64,000 nucleotides of DNA. Source: Pseudobdellovibrio exovorus JSS (GTDB lineage: Bacteria > Bdellovibrionota > Bdellovibrionia > Bdellovibrionales > Bdellovibrionaceae). A program made the translations under genes and the position numbers. Below the pieces are notes generated by a model. The model saw only the letters and a list, made by a program, of their open reading frames with translations, made no database searches and was not told the DNA's origin. Below, in pieces: positions 16,983-26,420 of this stretch; position 1 is the stretch's first letter; every line of letters starts with the position of its first letter. Location: the NCBI RefSeq assembly GCF_000348725.1, contig NC_020813.1:2107057-2171056 (forward strand), read 5' to 3'.

Positions 16983-17648
16983 TTATCGTGTTTTTAAAGG
17001 CTCGATCGCACTGACTTTACCCGCAGATAAAATCACTCGCTGCTGCGACATGGAAAGCACGTCGTCTTGATCGTGCGTGATCAAATAGACTGGAATTTCC
17101 AACTGTGAAATCACATTTTTTACGAGAGAGCGCGCCTCGGCGCGCAGCTCTGGATCTAATGCTGAAAACGGCTCGTCTAAAATCAACAGTCGCGGATTCG
17201 ACATCAAAGCTCTGAGTAAAGCGATTCTTTGTTTCTCTCCGCCAGAAAGATTTTGTGCCCGAGTTTGCCAACAGGATTCGACAGATAAAGTTTTTTTCAA
17301 TACCTCTAACTTTTGCATCGCTTCGGAATAGTGATTCCCTCTGTGACGTGAGCGCAAAACCAATAAAACATTTTCTTCTGCACTCAAGTGGGGAAATAAA
17401 TCGTAAGACTGAAAAACAACTCCGATGCGGCGATCTTCCATACGCATTTTATTCAAGTCTTCACCTTTAAAAGTCCATTGCCAATCTGTATCGGGCTTTA
17501 GCAGTCCCACCAGAATATTCAGCAATGTGGTTTTTCCAGCTCCGGAATGCCCGACAATAGCTGTCACACCGGATTCAGGAAGCTGTAATTCGGGAATATC
17601 TAAAACAAAATCCTCTGTCTTATAACGCAAATTTTTTATAGACGACAT
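16983..17648 (-). CDS. thiQ: Thiamine ABC transporter ATPase
   Basis: A 221-residue ABC ATPase that powers uptake through ThiP. Walker A is GHSGAGKTTLL (about residues 33-43), the signature is LSGGEKQR (about 129-136), Walker B is LLILDEPFSALD and the switch His is in LITHD. The substrate comes from the neighbours: its start overlaps thiP by 29 bases, and the binding protein in the same operon has thiamine-type motifs. It is the final gene of the operon. Confidence 0.88.
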   Translation of the reverse strand: MSSIKNLRYKTEDFVLDIPELQLPESGVTAIVGHSGAGKTTLLNILVGLLKPDTDWQWTFKGEDLNKMRMEDRRIGVVFQSYDLFPHLSAEENVLLVLRSRHRGNHYSEAMQKLEVLKKTLSVESCWQTRAQNLSGGEKQRIALLRALMSNPRLLILDEPFSALDPELRAEARSLVKNVISQLEIPVYLITHDQDDVLSMSQQRVILSAGKVSAIEPLKTR

Positions 17649-19101
17649 AGATCACCTTCACCGCAGTGTAAACAAGAACCATCACTAAGACCCAAAATAC
17701 TAAAATGTAAAAGCTAATGAGGTAAGACAGAGCCAAGCGATAGCTACTTAAAAAACCCGCCGAAATCATTCCCAGTGTTTGCGTCTGTATTCCTAAAGAC
17801 TTCACAATAGCATAATCACTGCTTAGCCATAAAACCAAAAAAGAGGCCCATGCCAGCAGACGTGTTTTGAGCTGACGAAAAATAATTTCAGAAATAATCA
17901 CTCGTTTGGAAATCCCTAAAGCTTTAGCGATATTTATCTGGTGGCTTAAGTTTTCAATCGGTTTTTGCAAAAATAATTTAAAGAGCGCTGGGAATAACAA
18001 AACGCTCATGCCAAAAATTATTTTTGTCTGGTCAAAGTCAGCACTGACCGGAAAAATCAAATAGAAAGCAAACCCTGTCACCACAGTGGACACCGAGATC
18101 ATGTGCACAGCTGAGTTAAAACGACCACGCTGAATAAAATCCAAAAGCCACAGGATCAGCAGCACCCCATTCATCAGCAAAAATAGCAGCACTGTTTTTA
18201 AAGTGAACGATGTGGCTGCAGCTAAATCCCATATGTACATAAAAAGAAATGGGACTTGCGCTAACGAAGTCGTAACACCTCGTAAATAGCCACCAATATA
18301 AAGAAGCAAGTAAACCAAAACAAAAACTAAACCTGTGAAAGAGACTAAATAGCGACCTTTAACAAAGACCTCTTTCGGGCGGCGCTGCTCGCGAAAAATC
18401 AGCACACTCAGAAAGAAAATAAGTAATGTCTGCAAGAAACCTAAAGTGACGGCCATATTCCAGTTATGCTCCACAAAAATCTTTTCGTAGATAAGCACTT
18501 CCAAATTAAGACCACGACCACCACCCACCATCAACGGCACGGAAAAGCTCGAAAAACAGAAAATAAAAATAATAAAGAAATTCACCCAAAGATCTGCCTT
18601 CAATGCAGGAAAATAAATACGGCTTAAAAACCTCAATCTTCCTATGCCATAGACTTCGCTGATCAAAGCCATGCGGCCCATTTTGTTTTCTGTCGACCAC
18701 AATGTCAGCAAGGTTGCAAACCCCAAGTTAATCACACAAAAGACAAGAATGATTCCATAGGTGCCCATCGGAAACGGATTCACCAATGAAAAGATAATTA
18801 ATATGGAATAAAGAGCCGGAAAAATTTGAGGCAGCATTAAGAGCTTTTCAACCCAAGACCGTGTCTTTGAACCTAGAGCCATAAGGCCTTGGCTCATCGG
18901 AATACTTAAGACAGTCACAATAAAAGCGGCGGTTCCCGCCTGCCACGTTGAATTCTTTAACGCGAAAAAGATCTCTTCCGTTGAAATCGTAAACTTCGGA
19001 GAAAAATACTTAAACAAAATAAAATAGGGTGCCAAAAAGCAGACAAACAGCCCAAAACTTAGAAATGAAAAATTCGCGAAAAAGTTTTTAGAGCCCTTCA
19101 T
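17620..19101 (-). CDS. thiP: Thiamine ABC transporter permease
   Basis: A 493-residue inner-membrane protein with about 12 predicted helices, made of two fused permease halves as in ThiP and FbpB-type systems. EAA-like loops occur near YGIGRLRFLSRIYFPALKAD (first half) and KALGISKRVIISEIIF (second half), where the ATPase docks. It overlaps thiB by 14 bases and thiQ by 29, so the three are translationally coupled. The ThiP call follows from the ThiB partner; the permease sequence alone could also be an iron permease. Confidence 0.85.
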   Translation of the reverse strand: MKGSKNFFANFSFLSFGLFVCFLAPYFILFKYFSPKFTISTEEIFFALKNSTWQAGTAAFIVTVLSIPMSQGLMALGSKTRSWVEKLLMLPQIFPALYSILIIFSLVNPFPMGTYGIILVFCVINLGFATLLTLWSTENKMGRMALISEVYGIGRLRFLSRIYFPALKADLWVNFFIIFIFCFSSFSVPLMVGGGRGLNLEVLIYEKIFVEHNWNMAVTLGFLQTLLIFFLSVLIFREQRRPKEVFVKGRYLVSFTGLVFVLVYLLLYIGGYLRGVTTSLAQVPFLFMYIWDLAAATSFTLKTVLLFLLMNGVLLILWLLDFIQRGRFNSAVHMISVSTVVTGFAFYLIFPVSADFDQTKIIFGMSVLLFPALFKLFLQKPIENLSHQINIAKALGISKRVIISEIIFRQLKTRLLAWASFLVLWLSSDYAIVKSLGIQTQTLGMISAGFLSSYRLALSYLISFYILVFWVLVMVLVYTAVKVIYVVYKKFAL

Positions 19102-20122
19102 TCTTTCGAATCTCAGACCAAGTGGCTACCCACTTTTCTATTTCAGCCGGTTCATAGAACTTTGCAGGAAGAGTTCTATAGATCTTAATCGCATCAAATA
19201 GGGTTCCCTCTTTTGCGTGTTCGATAACTGGCAACATATAGTTTTTGCTCATGATAATTTTTTGAGCCTCAGCCGATAATAAAAAATTCACAAACATCTC
19301 GGCCGCTTCACAGTTTTTACATGTAGCTGGAATTCCTGCGAACTCCACTTGCAGTGGAAGAGGCTCTGTCGTTTCAATACTAAAATAGCCCGCATCAGAC
19401 TCTTCTACTTGATGGTAAATCGGCGACGTCACATACGAAAAAACTAAATCCACTTGTTTGTTAGTGAACAGTCCATAAGAAGCTGACCAGCTTGGGGAAA
19501 AACTATGAGCCTGCTTCGCCATTCCTTTTAGGTACTGCAAAGCCTCATCTGGTGATTTACTTAAGAAAACCCACGATAAAAACTGTAATCCCGGAGAACT
19601 GGTGCGAGGGTCCTGTAAAGCAATTCGTCTGCTGAATTGGGAATGCAGTAAATCCGATATGCTCGAAACTTCGTAAGTAAAATCTTTGCGAGCGATAAAG
19701 CTCATCGGCGCCCAGTCATAGGGAATGAAGTTTTTATCGTTGGCTACAGCCGCAATACTGCTGGCAAACTTAATATTCTGATTACGAGGAATGTCCCGCC
19801 ACTGTATTTTACTTGCAGCACGAATAGCATCAAACTGATCAATCCCTAAAACCACATCAGCTAAAGAGCTCTCGTTTTCAAAACTGATTTTTTGTAGAGC
19901 CATTGCCAAATCTGAAATTTCAATAAACTCAACTTTGAAAATATTTTGTTTTTCGAAAGCTTCTTTCAGAGCTGGGCCCGCACCCCACTTCGCAACAAAG
20001 GAAGAAGACGCATACACGTATATTTTTTTATCTTCACTTTTATTAGCACTATTTTCGCTATAAAAATAAATACCCAATAAAGCGACAAAAACAAAAACTA
20101 TAAAACCAACAAAGTGCTTCAT
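19088..20122 (-). CDS. thiB: Thiamine-binding periplasmic protein
   Basis: A 344-residue solute-binding protein with an N-terminal hydrophobic signal or anchor (MKHFVGFIVFVFVALLGIYF) and no lipobox cysteine. It matches the ThiB pattern throughout: SSFVAKWGAGPALKEAF near residue 40, ADVVLGIDQFDA, IPYDWAPMSFIARKD, QDPRTSSPGLQFLSW, and YGLFTNKQVDLVFSYVTSPIYH, plus VEFAGIPAT. It delivers thiamine (or its phosphates) to ThiP. No TPP riboswitch was found in front of the operon. It follows the DoxX-like gene by three bases. Confidence 0.88.
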   Translation of the reverse strand: MKHFVGFIVFVFVALLGIYFYSENSANKSEDKKIYVYASSSFVAKWGAGPALKEAFEKQNIFKVEFIEISDLAMALQKISFENESSLADVVLGIDQFDAIRAASKIQWRDIPRNQNIKFASSIAAVANDKNFIPYDWAPMSFIARKDFTYEVSSISDLLHSQFSRRIALQDPRTSSPGLQFLSWVFLSKSPDEALQYLKGMAKQAHSFSPSWSASYGLFTNKQVDLVFSYVTSPIYHQVEESDAGYFSIETTEPLPLQVEFAGIPATCKNCEAAEMFVNFLLSAEAQKIIMSKNYMLPVIEHAKEGTLFDAIKIYRTLPAKFYEPAEIEKWVATWSEIRKNEGL

Positions 20123-20125
20123 TCA

Positions 20126-20608
20126 CTACCACCAAAGACCACGACGACGTTTATAAAAATAGTAATCGACGCCAAGACAGCGTCCCGCACCCACCCATGC
20201 CAACATAATGTGGCAGGCGATTAAAAGCTTAAAGAAAATTTCCTGATCAACGGAATAGAATGTCATGTAGTTTAAGCAAAGCAGAATCGCTAAAGCAGAA
20301 ACTGGGCGAACCACATAGCCAATGATATAAGACACACCCACAACAAGTTGCAGAGCAATGATAATAAATGCATAAATCTGCCAGTTCGGCACAATTTGCT
20401 CGCTTAAAAGTAAGCGATACCATGCAGGAATTTGAGCTTTGTTTAACGCCGCCACAAAGACATCGGAGTATCCGCCGACTTTCATCACAAACTTAGGCCA
20501 ATCTTGAACAACTAAATCGAGATAATAGTATCCCAAGAAGATGCGAAGAAAAGACATAGGCAGTAAATGCCCGACATATTTGATACTCTCGAAGTAGGCT
20601 TGAAGCAT
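20126..20608 (-). CDS. DoxX/DoxD-family membrane protein
   Basis: A 160-residue inner-membrane protein with about four helices. The segment SFLRIFLGYYYLDLVVQDWPKF and the later GVSYIIGYVVRPVSALAILL match the DoxX/TQO small-subunit family, whose members are linked to quinone or thiol redox chemistry but are mostly uncharacterised. It lies 12 bases after nth and three before thiB. The tail is basic (FYKRRRGLWW). A role in thiamine uptake or redox balance is only suggested by context. Confidence 0.7.
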   Translation of the reverse strand: MLQAYFESIKYVGHLLPMSFLRIFLGYYYLDLVVQDWPKFVMKVGGYSDVFVAALNKAQIPAWYRLLLSEQIVPNWQIYAFIIIALQLVVGVSYIIGYVVRPVSALAILLCLNYMTFYSVDQEIFFKLLIACHIMLAWVGAGRCLGVDYYFYKRRRGLWW

Positions 20609-20620
20609 GACTAAGCCTAC

Positions 20621-21304
20621 CTAAACTCCACGCTTAGGACAAGCTTCCTGAAGAAAACAGATATCACATTTAGGACTACGTGCTACACAGATTTCCCGAC
20701 CATGTGCGATCAAATAATGCGACAGCATGATCCAGTCCTTCTGTGGACACATCTTATTGAGTTTCATTTCGATTTTTACCGCATCGGTCATTTTAACCCA
20801 GCCAAAACGATTCGACAGTCTTGTGACATGAGTATCCACGACAACACCTGACGCTATACCAAAAGCGTTCCCCAAAACCACATTGGCAGTTTTACGGCCC
20901 ACACCGGGAAGTGCGTGCAGCTCTTCTAGCGTCTGTGGAACTTCACCCTTGTACTTTTCCACAAGCTCTTGCGCGCACATTTTGATATTGCGAGCCTTAT
21001 TGCGAAAAAAACCAGTGGATTTAATGATCTCTTCGATTTCTTCAACTGGAGCCTCGCTCATACTGAAACTATCGGGATACGCTTCAAATAGATGCGGAGT
21101 CACTTTGTTAACTCGCTCATCAGTGCATTGTGCCGACAGGATCGTGGCCACTAAAAGCTCAAATGGATTCGTGAAGTGCAAAGCACAGTGAGCATAGGGA
21201 TAATGTTTTTTTAGTTTTTTAAGGACGAAATCAAACTCGACTTTTGTCGCAGATTTTTTAGTAAGCTGCCGAGAAGAACTAACCTTCCGATTCGCCAAAG
21301 TCAC
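20621..21304 (-). CDS. nth: Endonuclease III
   Basis: A 227-residue DNA glycosylase/AP lyase that removes oxidised pyrimidines. Visible: helix-hairpin-helix LPGVGRKTANVVLG with the catalytic Lys in a loop typical for the family, catalytic Asp in VVDTHVTRLSNR, and the iron-sulfur motif C-x6-C-x2-C-x5-C (CVARSPKCDICFLQEAC) near the end. The start is a GTG with GAGG six bases upstream, inside the ferredoxin gene, giving a 26-base overlap. The basic N-terminal extension of about 15 residues is slightly longer than usual. Confidence 0.95.
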   Translation of the reverse strand: MTLANRKVSSSRQLTKKSATKVEFDFVLKKLKKHYPYAHCALHFTNPFELLVATILSAQCTDERVNKVTPHLFEAYPDSFSMSEAPVEEIEEIIKSTGFFRNKARNIKMCAQELVEKYKGEVPQTLEELHALPGVGRKTANVVLGNAFGIASGVVVDTHVTRLSNRFGWVKMTDAVKIEMKLNKMCPQKDWIMLSHYLIAHGREICVARSPKCDICFLQEACPKRGV

Positions 21305-21521
21305 CGATGGCCTCTACAGGACATCCCTCCATCGCCTCTTTACATGCAGCTTCTTCTTCTGGAGTATCGGGTTGCTTCACCACAAAGGCGTGGCCATCTT
21401 CTTCGTGCATGGCAAAGTTTTTCGGCGCTGAAAGAACACAGGCGTCACAGGCAATACAAGACTGATCAACAAACATTTTACCTGGTTTGTTTTCTTTCCA
21501 TTTCTGATCCAGCTCAGCCAT
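21279..21521 (-). CDS. [4Fe-4S] ferredoxin, single cluster
   Basis: An 80-residue acidic protein with C-x2-C-x2-C in QSCIACDACVL and a fourth cysteine before proline in EGCPVEAIG, the layout of a one-cluster ferredoxin; a further Cys in EAACKEAM may form a disulfide. It begins MAELDQKWKENKPGK. It is an electron carrier of unknown partner. It is the first gene of an operon with nth, whose product also holds a [4Fe-4S] cluster. The ribosome binding site is weak (AGGCAT region). Confidence 0.88.
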   Translation of the reverse strand: MAELDQKWKENKPGKMFVDQSCIACDACVLSAPKNFAMHEEDGHAFVVKQPDTPEEEAACKEAMEGCPVEAIGDFGESEG

Positions 21522-21691
21522 ATGCCTCCGAACGACTTCTGTCCCAATTAACTGCCTAATAGATTAGGACCCTATATGTAAAAAACTTCTGGGCCTAAGT
21601 CAAATTCATCTCGGCCAGATGTATATCCAAGTGCAGAAAACGGGTAAACTGAGCCTGAATGAGCACGACTGCGCTGCATACTGGAGGAGCT

Positions 21692-22783
21692 ATGGAAGGA
21701 CCCCGTTCACCCGAGAGCCATGAATGGACTCGCCTTGTAGACTTTTTAAATGCAAATTTAAGGCAAAATGAGCAGTGGCCTATCACGAGCGAGTACCCAA
21801 CGGCTCTAACTGCTAACAATATTCACAACATGAGCATCATCACCGAAGATGAAAAAATTATAGCCCATGCCGTGCTGAAAACCCTGATCGTTAAGACCCC
21901 ACATGCCGTTTTTAAAGTGGGGGCCATCGGATCTGTGATCACACACCCCGAACATCGCCAAAAAGGCTACAGCCGAAAAAACATCGAAAAATGCATCGAG
22001 CTGGCGCAAAAACAAGAATGTGATCTGGTGATTCTATGGACCGACCAATTTGATTTCTATCGCAAAATGGGCTTTGAATTAGCCGGTTTCGATTACAATT
22101 ACCTTTTAGAAAAATCAGAACCTGTTAAGAATAATCAACTGCGATTTGTTTCTGGGAACAATGTAGATCCAGAAGCTCTACAGCGTCTTTACTCGCAACA
22201 CACAGTACATGCCGTGCGCAGCACCGAAGACTTCAGACAGTTTTTAAAAATTCCGAATACTCACCTTTTCACAGCATGGAATCAAAACAATCAATTACTG
22301 GCTTATGCTGCTGAAGGAAAAGGAGCCGACCTCACAAACTACGTACACGAGTGGGCTGGACAAGTCGATGTCTTGATGGATCTGTTTCGTTACATCCGCA
22401 ATCAAAAGAATGAAACTCTAACGGTCATGGTGCCATCACATTCTCAGAATATGCGCCGTCACCTTGAGCAAGGTGCTACATTAGCCCATCAAGGCTTTTT
22501 AGGAATGCTAAAGATCGTCAATACGGATGCTCTGTTAGCTAAAATAAAAAAAGCTTTCCGCGCTGAAGGCTTTGATAAAATCGTTCTTGAAAAACAAGAA
22601 AGTCATTTTGTGTTCGGCTTTGGCACAGATCTTTATACTCTTGAACATGAATCGGACCTCGTTCAACTTTTATTTGGTCCAATGAATATCAACTCTTTAA
22701 GTTTTGTTTCGGACGACACTCGTTACAAACTTTCAGCACTATTGCCTATGCCGCTTTGGGTATGGGGTTGGGACTCTATATGA
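21692..22783 (+). CDS. GNAT-family N-acetyltransferase
   Basis: A 363-residue cytoplasmic protein. I start it at the ATG at 21692 because GGAGGAG lies directly before it; an upstream ATG at 21659 has none. The acetyl-CoA binding segment is GAIGSVITHPEHRQKGYSRK (about residues 96-115), followed by VILWTDQFDFYRKMGFELAG, the classic end of the GNAT fold. The remaining about 200 residues form a second domain, as in two-domain GNAT proteins of the Eis type. The substrate is unknown. Its stop overlaps the next ATG by four bases. Confidence 0.8.
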   Translation: MEGPRSPESHEWTRLVDFLNANLRQNEQWPITSEYPTALTANNIHNMSIITEDEKIIAHAVLKTLIVKTPHAVFKVGAIGSVITHPEHRQKGYSRKNIEKCIELAQKQECDLVILWTDQFDFYRKMGFELAGFDYNYLLEKSEPVKNNQLRFVSGNNVDPEALQRLYSQHTVHAVRSTEDFRQFLKIPNTHLFTAWNQNNQLLAYAAEGKGADLTNYVHEWAGQVDVLMDLFRYIRNQKNETLTVMVPSHSQNMRRHLEQGATLAHQGFLGMLKIVNTDALLAKIKKAFRAEGFDKIVLEKQESHFVFGFGTDLYTLEHESDLVQLLFGPMNINSLSFVSDDTRYKLSALLPMPLWVWGWDSI

Positions 22784-23628
22784 AAAATTTTTCTACTACA
22801 TTCCGACTCTTCTCTATTCTACTTTCGCTGGCATTGGTCAGCACAGCCTGTATGAAAAAACAAAATCTGAAAGAAGAGGATCTCGGGGTTGCCTTTAGCA
22901 GAGACGAAGTGGCTATTGCTTTATTTAGTGCATTTGGACCTTTTAACTTCAGCGAAATCAGACCATTAGAAAGCTATCGGATCGCCTCAACAGAACGTGT
23001 CCAAGGCGGCTCTACTCAAACTGCATTCGTGCAAGATGTTGTGATTTACGAAATTAATGATGGAGTAATAGATCCAAACAAGCTCTATCTCGATATTGAC
23101 CTTCTTACGAATACAGGATCTACACCCGGAATCGTCAAATCCGGAATTGTGTCATTTACTAAGCCATCAGGCATAAGTGGTGTCGCCTTTGTAGACGATA
23201 CTATCCCATTTTTAAGTACTGAAGACCGCCGTCCTCTTTTCTTATTTGAGATCCTACAGCGTATTGCTTTTACTTCATGTATTACCGATGAAGACTACCA
23301 AGAAAGCTGCCACAAACTGACAACAAAGGCAGTTCAAAAAAGATTACCCTCTGGATCAGAAGCCCAAAAGGCAACTTGTCCCTCTACTCCTGACAACTGC
23401 CTAATCAATGCCACTCAGATTGAATTTGATATTATTCGACACAAACAACCAGATGATGATAACCGACCGGATAGAGTTCATTACACATTTGTCATTAGTC
23501 AAGACACTCCCTTTACAGCACGGGTTTTAGAGCTATGCTCAAGAGCCCTTTATCCGACAGAGTCTGGTGGGAAACTGCTAGCTGATGTATGTTATTCCGT
23601 TCGGGACTACACTTTCGGAGATCAATAG
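22780..23628 (+). CDS. Hypothetical lipoprotein, 282 aa
   Basis: It starts at the ATG overlapping the acetyltransferase stop (ATGA), giving signal MKNFSTTFRLFSILLSLALV with lipobox STAC. The mature protein has three or four cysteine pairs in its second half (CITDEDYQESC, CPSTPDNC, ELC, DVC), suggesting disulfides in the periplasm or outside the cell. No known domain is seen. It is translationally coupled to the acetyltransferase and lies 14 bases before ddl. The function is unknown. Confidence 0.72.
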   Translation: MKNFSTTFRLFSILLSLALVSTACMKKQNLKEEDLGVAFSRDEVAIALFSAFGPFNFSEIRPLESYRIASTERVQGGSTQTAFVQDVVIYEINDGVIDPNKLYLDIDLLTNTGSTPGIVKSGIVSFTKPSGISGVAFVDDTIPFLSTEDRRPLFLFEILQRIAFTSCITDEDYQESCHKLTTKAVQKRLPSGSEAQKATCPSTPDNCLINATQIEFDIIRHKQPDDDNRPDRVHYTFVISQDTPFTARVLELCSRALYPTESGGKLLADVCYSVRDYTFGDQ

Positions 23629-23642
23629 TTTACAATGCGTAA

Positions 23643-24722
23643 ATGAAGAAAAAAATCGCCTTAGTGTTCGGCGGTCGTTCAGCCGAACATGAAGTTTCAA
23701 TTAAATCCGCTCGCAATATCTACAAAGCTATCGATACTCAATTATTTACCCCGATTCTAATCGGTGTTTCCAAAGAGGGAAGTTGGTATCATTTCGAAAA
23801 TGATTCCGTTTTTGAAATGCCCGCTCTGACAGATAACAATTTGAATCCAGATCAAGCGATTTGCCTGCTGAGCCATAATGAAAAGCCTCACATGCTCTTA
23901 CTTAAAAACGGCGAAAAAGTATCTTTAGATTGTGCCTTCCCTATCATTCACGGAACTATGGGCGAAGATGGAACTCTTCAAGGATATTTTAAAATTCTCA
24001 ATATCCCATTTGTCGGCTGTAGTGTTCTAAGCAGTGCTGTCGGCATGGATAAAGACTACATGAAACGTCTTCTGACTGAAGCTCAGATTCCCAACTCACG
24101 TTATGTTGTTCTGACAAGGTCTCAACCTTTAAGTTACGCGCAAATCACAGAAAAGTTAGGAAGTCCGTTTTTTATTAAACCTGCTAATGCGGGTTCCTCT
24201 GTGGGCGTTCACAAAGTGAAAGATGCCACATCGTTTACTACTCTTTTGGCTGACTCTTTTCTATATGATCACAAAGTGATCGCTGAAGAATTTATCGAAG
24301 GGCGTGAAGTGGAGTGCGCTGTTTTGGGTTTAAACCAAAATCCAAAAGCCTCTTTGCCAGGTGAGTTGATTGTAAAACATGAATTCTATTCTTACGAAGC
24401 GAAGTATTTAGATGCGCAAGGGGCTGAAATTGTTATTCCTGCCAATCTAACAACAGAACAAATTCAAGCCGTGCAAACTCTAGCAAAGCAAACTTACACA
24501 GCTTTGGGATGCGATGGTTTAACTCGTGTGGACTTCTTCATTCGAAAAAATGGACAGGTCTATGTGAACGAGATCAACACTCTACCTGGTTTCACTCAAA
24601 TTTCGATGTATCCAAAGATGTGGGAAGCCAGTGGAATTTCCTATTCACAGCTGATTTCCGATCTGATTCATTTGGCTTTTGAAAAACATCAGCACGACAA
24701 TAGCCTTAAGATGAGCTTCTAG
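23643..24722 (+). CDS. ddl: D-alanine--D-alanine ligase
   Basis: A 359-residue cytoplasmic ATP-grasp ligase that makes the D-Ala-D-Ala end of peptidoglycan precursors. It begins [21 protein letters not shown], has the substrate-binding [35 protein letters not shown] in the ATP-grasp fold, and near the end [21 protein letters not shown], which holds the Mg-binding Glu and Asn. Length and motifs are normal. It is not in a dcw cluster here; it follows a lipoprotein gene by 14 bases. Confidence 0.95.
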   Translation: MKKKIALVFGGRSAEHEVSIKSARNIYKAIDTQLFTPILIGVSKEGSWYHFENDSVFEMPALTDNNLNPDQAICLLSHNEKPHMLLLKNGEKVSLDCAFPIIHGTMGEDGTLQGYFKILNIPFVGCSVLSSAVGMDKDYMKRLLTEAQIPNSRYVVLTRSQPLSYAQITEKLGSPFFIKPANAGSSVGVHKVKDATSFTTLLADSFLYDHKVIAEEFIEGREVECAVLGLNQNPKASLPGELIVKHEFYSYEAKYLDAQGAEIVIPANLTTEQIQAVQTLAKQTYTALGCDGLTRVDFFIRKNGQVYVNEINTLPGFTQISMYPKMWEASGISYSQLISDLIHLAFEKHQHDNSLKMSF

Positions 24723-24809
24723 AAATCGCCTCACACAGCCCGACTTCGGCCTGTGTCTCAACTTTGCATATCTATTCATTTGCTAAAACACGTTTTTTTG
24801 GGGAAGCAA

Positions 24810-25007
24810 ATGAAAGACATCAATTATTACGAAAATACGAACTCTGCGAATCAAATGGCCTATTTAAAGCTGCAATGTAACTGCGTGCTCTGCAATACAG
24901 CACTTGAGTTAAAGTTTGAGCAACTGAATGAATCCGAAATTAAAGAAGAGGCAACGTGCCCCGAATGTGAAATTCGTACACGTGCCAAAACTCACACACT
25001 TCAGTAG
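24810..25007 (+). CDS. Small zinc-ribbon protein
   Basis: A 65-residue protein with two CxxC knuckles: CVLC near residue 28 and CPEC near residue 52, spaced as in a zinc ribbon. I start it at the ATG at 24810, which has GGGGAAG five bases before; an upstream start lacks a site. The stop codon directly abuts the stop of the convergent minus-strand gene. Such small zinc ribbons often bind RNA or protein, but nothing here fixes a role. Confidence 0.65.
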   Translation: MKDINYYENTNSANQMAYLKLQCNCVLCNTALELKFEQLNESEIKEEATCPECEIRTRAKTHTLQ

Positions 25008-26420
25008 TTAAAAAGACAGCTTTTTGACGTTTGAAAAGAAATCGCCAAAACTTTGAAAGTCCTGCTGGCCAAACCCTGACTGCTTGACGCCAGCTACAGG
25101 CCCGACAACATCAAATGAAGAACGATTGTAGGTCACTAGACCTACATCGAGAGCCTCAGCCACCTTCTTCAGTTTCTCGGGTTCACCCCAAAGGTGAGCC
25201 GCAAATCCAAAATAAGAAACATTCGAATACTTCGCCACATCAAATGGATATTTGACCGCAGATAAAATATAAAACGGAGAATGAATTTGGTCTTGCTGCA
25301 AAGTCGAACAGCGAGACATATCTTTAGTGAATACTGGCGGCAAAAAGACTTTCTTTTGTTGCTCACTTAACATGAACTCGGTCAGCAAAAGCTTCGCTTT
25401 ATCTACGTGGGCCTGTTGTTTGATCTCGTCAAACTTCTCGAAGGAATCTCGCTTCAAACAGGGTGTCCAAACGGATGTGTCTTCAACAGACTCCGATGGT
25501 CGCAAAGCGGCTAAATAATTACGAATACGTTCTTCCCAATCGGACTCAAACTTTTCAAGGATAAAAAGACGGGATGAGTTCCAGACCAATTGTCCCTGCC
25601 CTAACATAAAAGATTCCATCACCTCTGTAAAAATCTGATCTGTAGGTTCAGCTAAAACTACGGCTGAATTTTTAGAGCCAGAAGATATCTGAACTTTTTT
25701 AAATTGCTGCGATAAAAATGTAGCAGAAGATGCCAATACACTTTGGGCTGTCTGAATATTCCCTGCAACCGAAATAGCGCGCACACCCGGATGGGCCAAC
25801 AGGGCTTTTTTAACTTCTTTGTCTTGGCTGACCAAAACATTCACTAAGCCTTTCACAATACCCGCATTTTGTAGGATCTCGCCCAGAATAGCCGCCGTTA
25901 CAACAGAATGTGACGAGACCTTTACCACCACCGCATTCCCCGCCAACAATGCAGGAATTAGGCGATCCAATGTTACTCTTAAAGAAAGATTCCACGGAGC
26001 TACGATGGCGATAACTCCGACAGGAGCATACTGCGGCAGCTCTGTATTGGCGTCAGTGATAGAGGCCGCCGACGACTTAAATATATTCAGTGTGGACTCT
26101 ATCGTCTGTAGACTTTTTTGAATCCCATACTTTTGAACAAAATGAAGCGGTAACCCCTGATCCTGAGCCTCTAACAAAGCATAGCGATCGGCATTCTGTT
26201 TTAAAGATTCATATATTTTTTCAACAACTTGGATACGTTCGTCATATGAACTTGTACGCCACTGCGCAAACGCACGATTAGCCGCCTGTATGGCCATAAC
26301 TAAGCCCATCAGGTCACAGGACTTTACTTCATGCTGTGGCTCTAAGGTATAGGGATTTAATGCGGTAAATGACTCACTCGATTGATAGATTTCGTTATCA
26401 ATAAAACTGGCGATTTGCAT
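25008..26420 (-). CDS. Aldehyde dehydrogenase-like protein, catalytic residues lost
   Basis: A full-length (470-residue) protein of the NAD(P)-dependent aldehyde dehydrogenase fold. The cofactor region APWNLSLRVTLDRLIPALLAGN with N144, and the C-terminal GPVAGVKQSGFGQQDF, are clear. The active site is not normal. Where the family has LELGGKN this protein has ISSGSKN, so the general-base Glu is S246. Where it has GQxC this has GQLV, so the nucleophilic Cys is V279, while the flanking GQ and R284 remain. The EEIFGP cofactor motif reads QDQIHSP. The frame is intact, so this is probably a pseudoenzyme kept for another role. A structured leader with a small ORF precedes it. Confidence 0.82.
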   Translation of the reverse strand: MQIASFIDNEIYQSSESFTALNPYTLEPQHEVKSCDLMGLVMAIQAANRAFAQWRTSSYDERIQVVEKIYESLKQNADRYALLEAQDQGLPLHFVQKYGIQKSLQTIESTLNIFKSSAASITDANTELPQYAPVGVIAIVAPWNLSLRVTLDRLIPALLAGNAVVVKVSSHSVVTAAILGEILQNAGIVKGLVNVLVSQDKEVKKALLAHPGVRAISVAGNIQTAQSVLASSATFLSQQFKKVQISSGSKNSAVVLAEPTDQIFTEVMESFMLGQGQLVWNSSRLFILEKFESDWEERIRNYLAALRPSESVEDTSVWTPCLKRDSFEKFDEIKQQAHVDKAKLLLTEFMLSEQQKKVFLPPVFTKDMSRCSTLQQDQIHSPFYILSAVKYPFDVAKYSNVSYFGFAAHLWGEPEKLKKVAEALDVGLVTYNRSSFDVVGPVAGVKQSGFGQQDFQSFGDFFSNVKKLSF

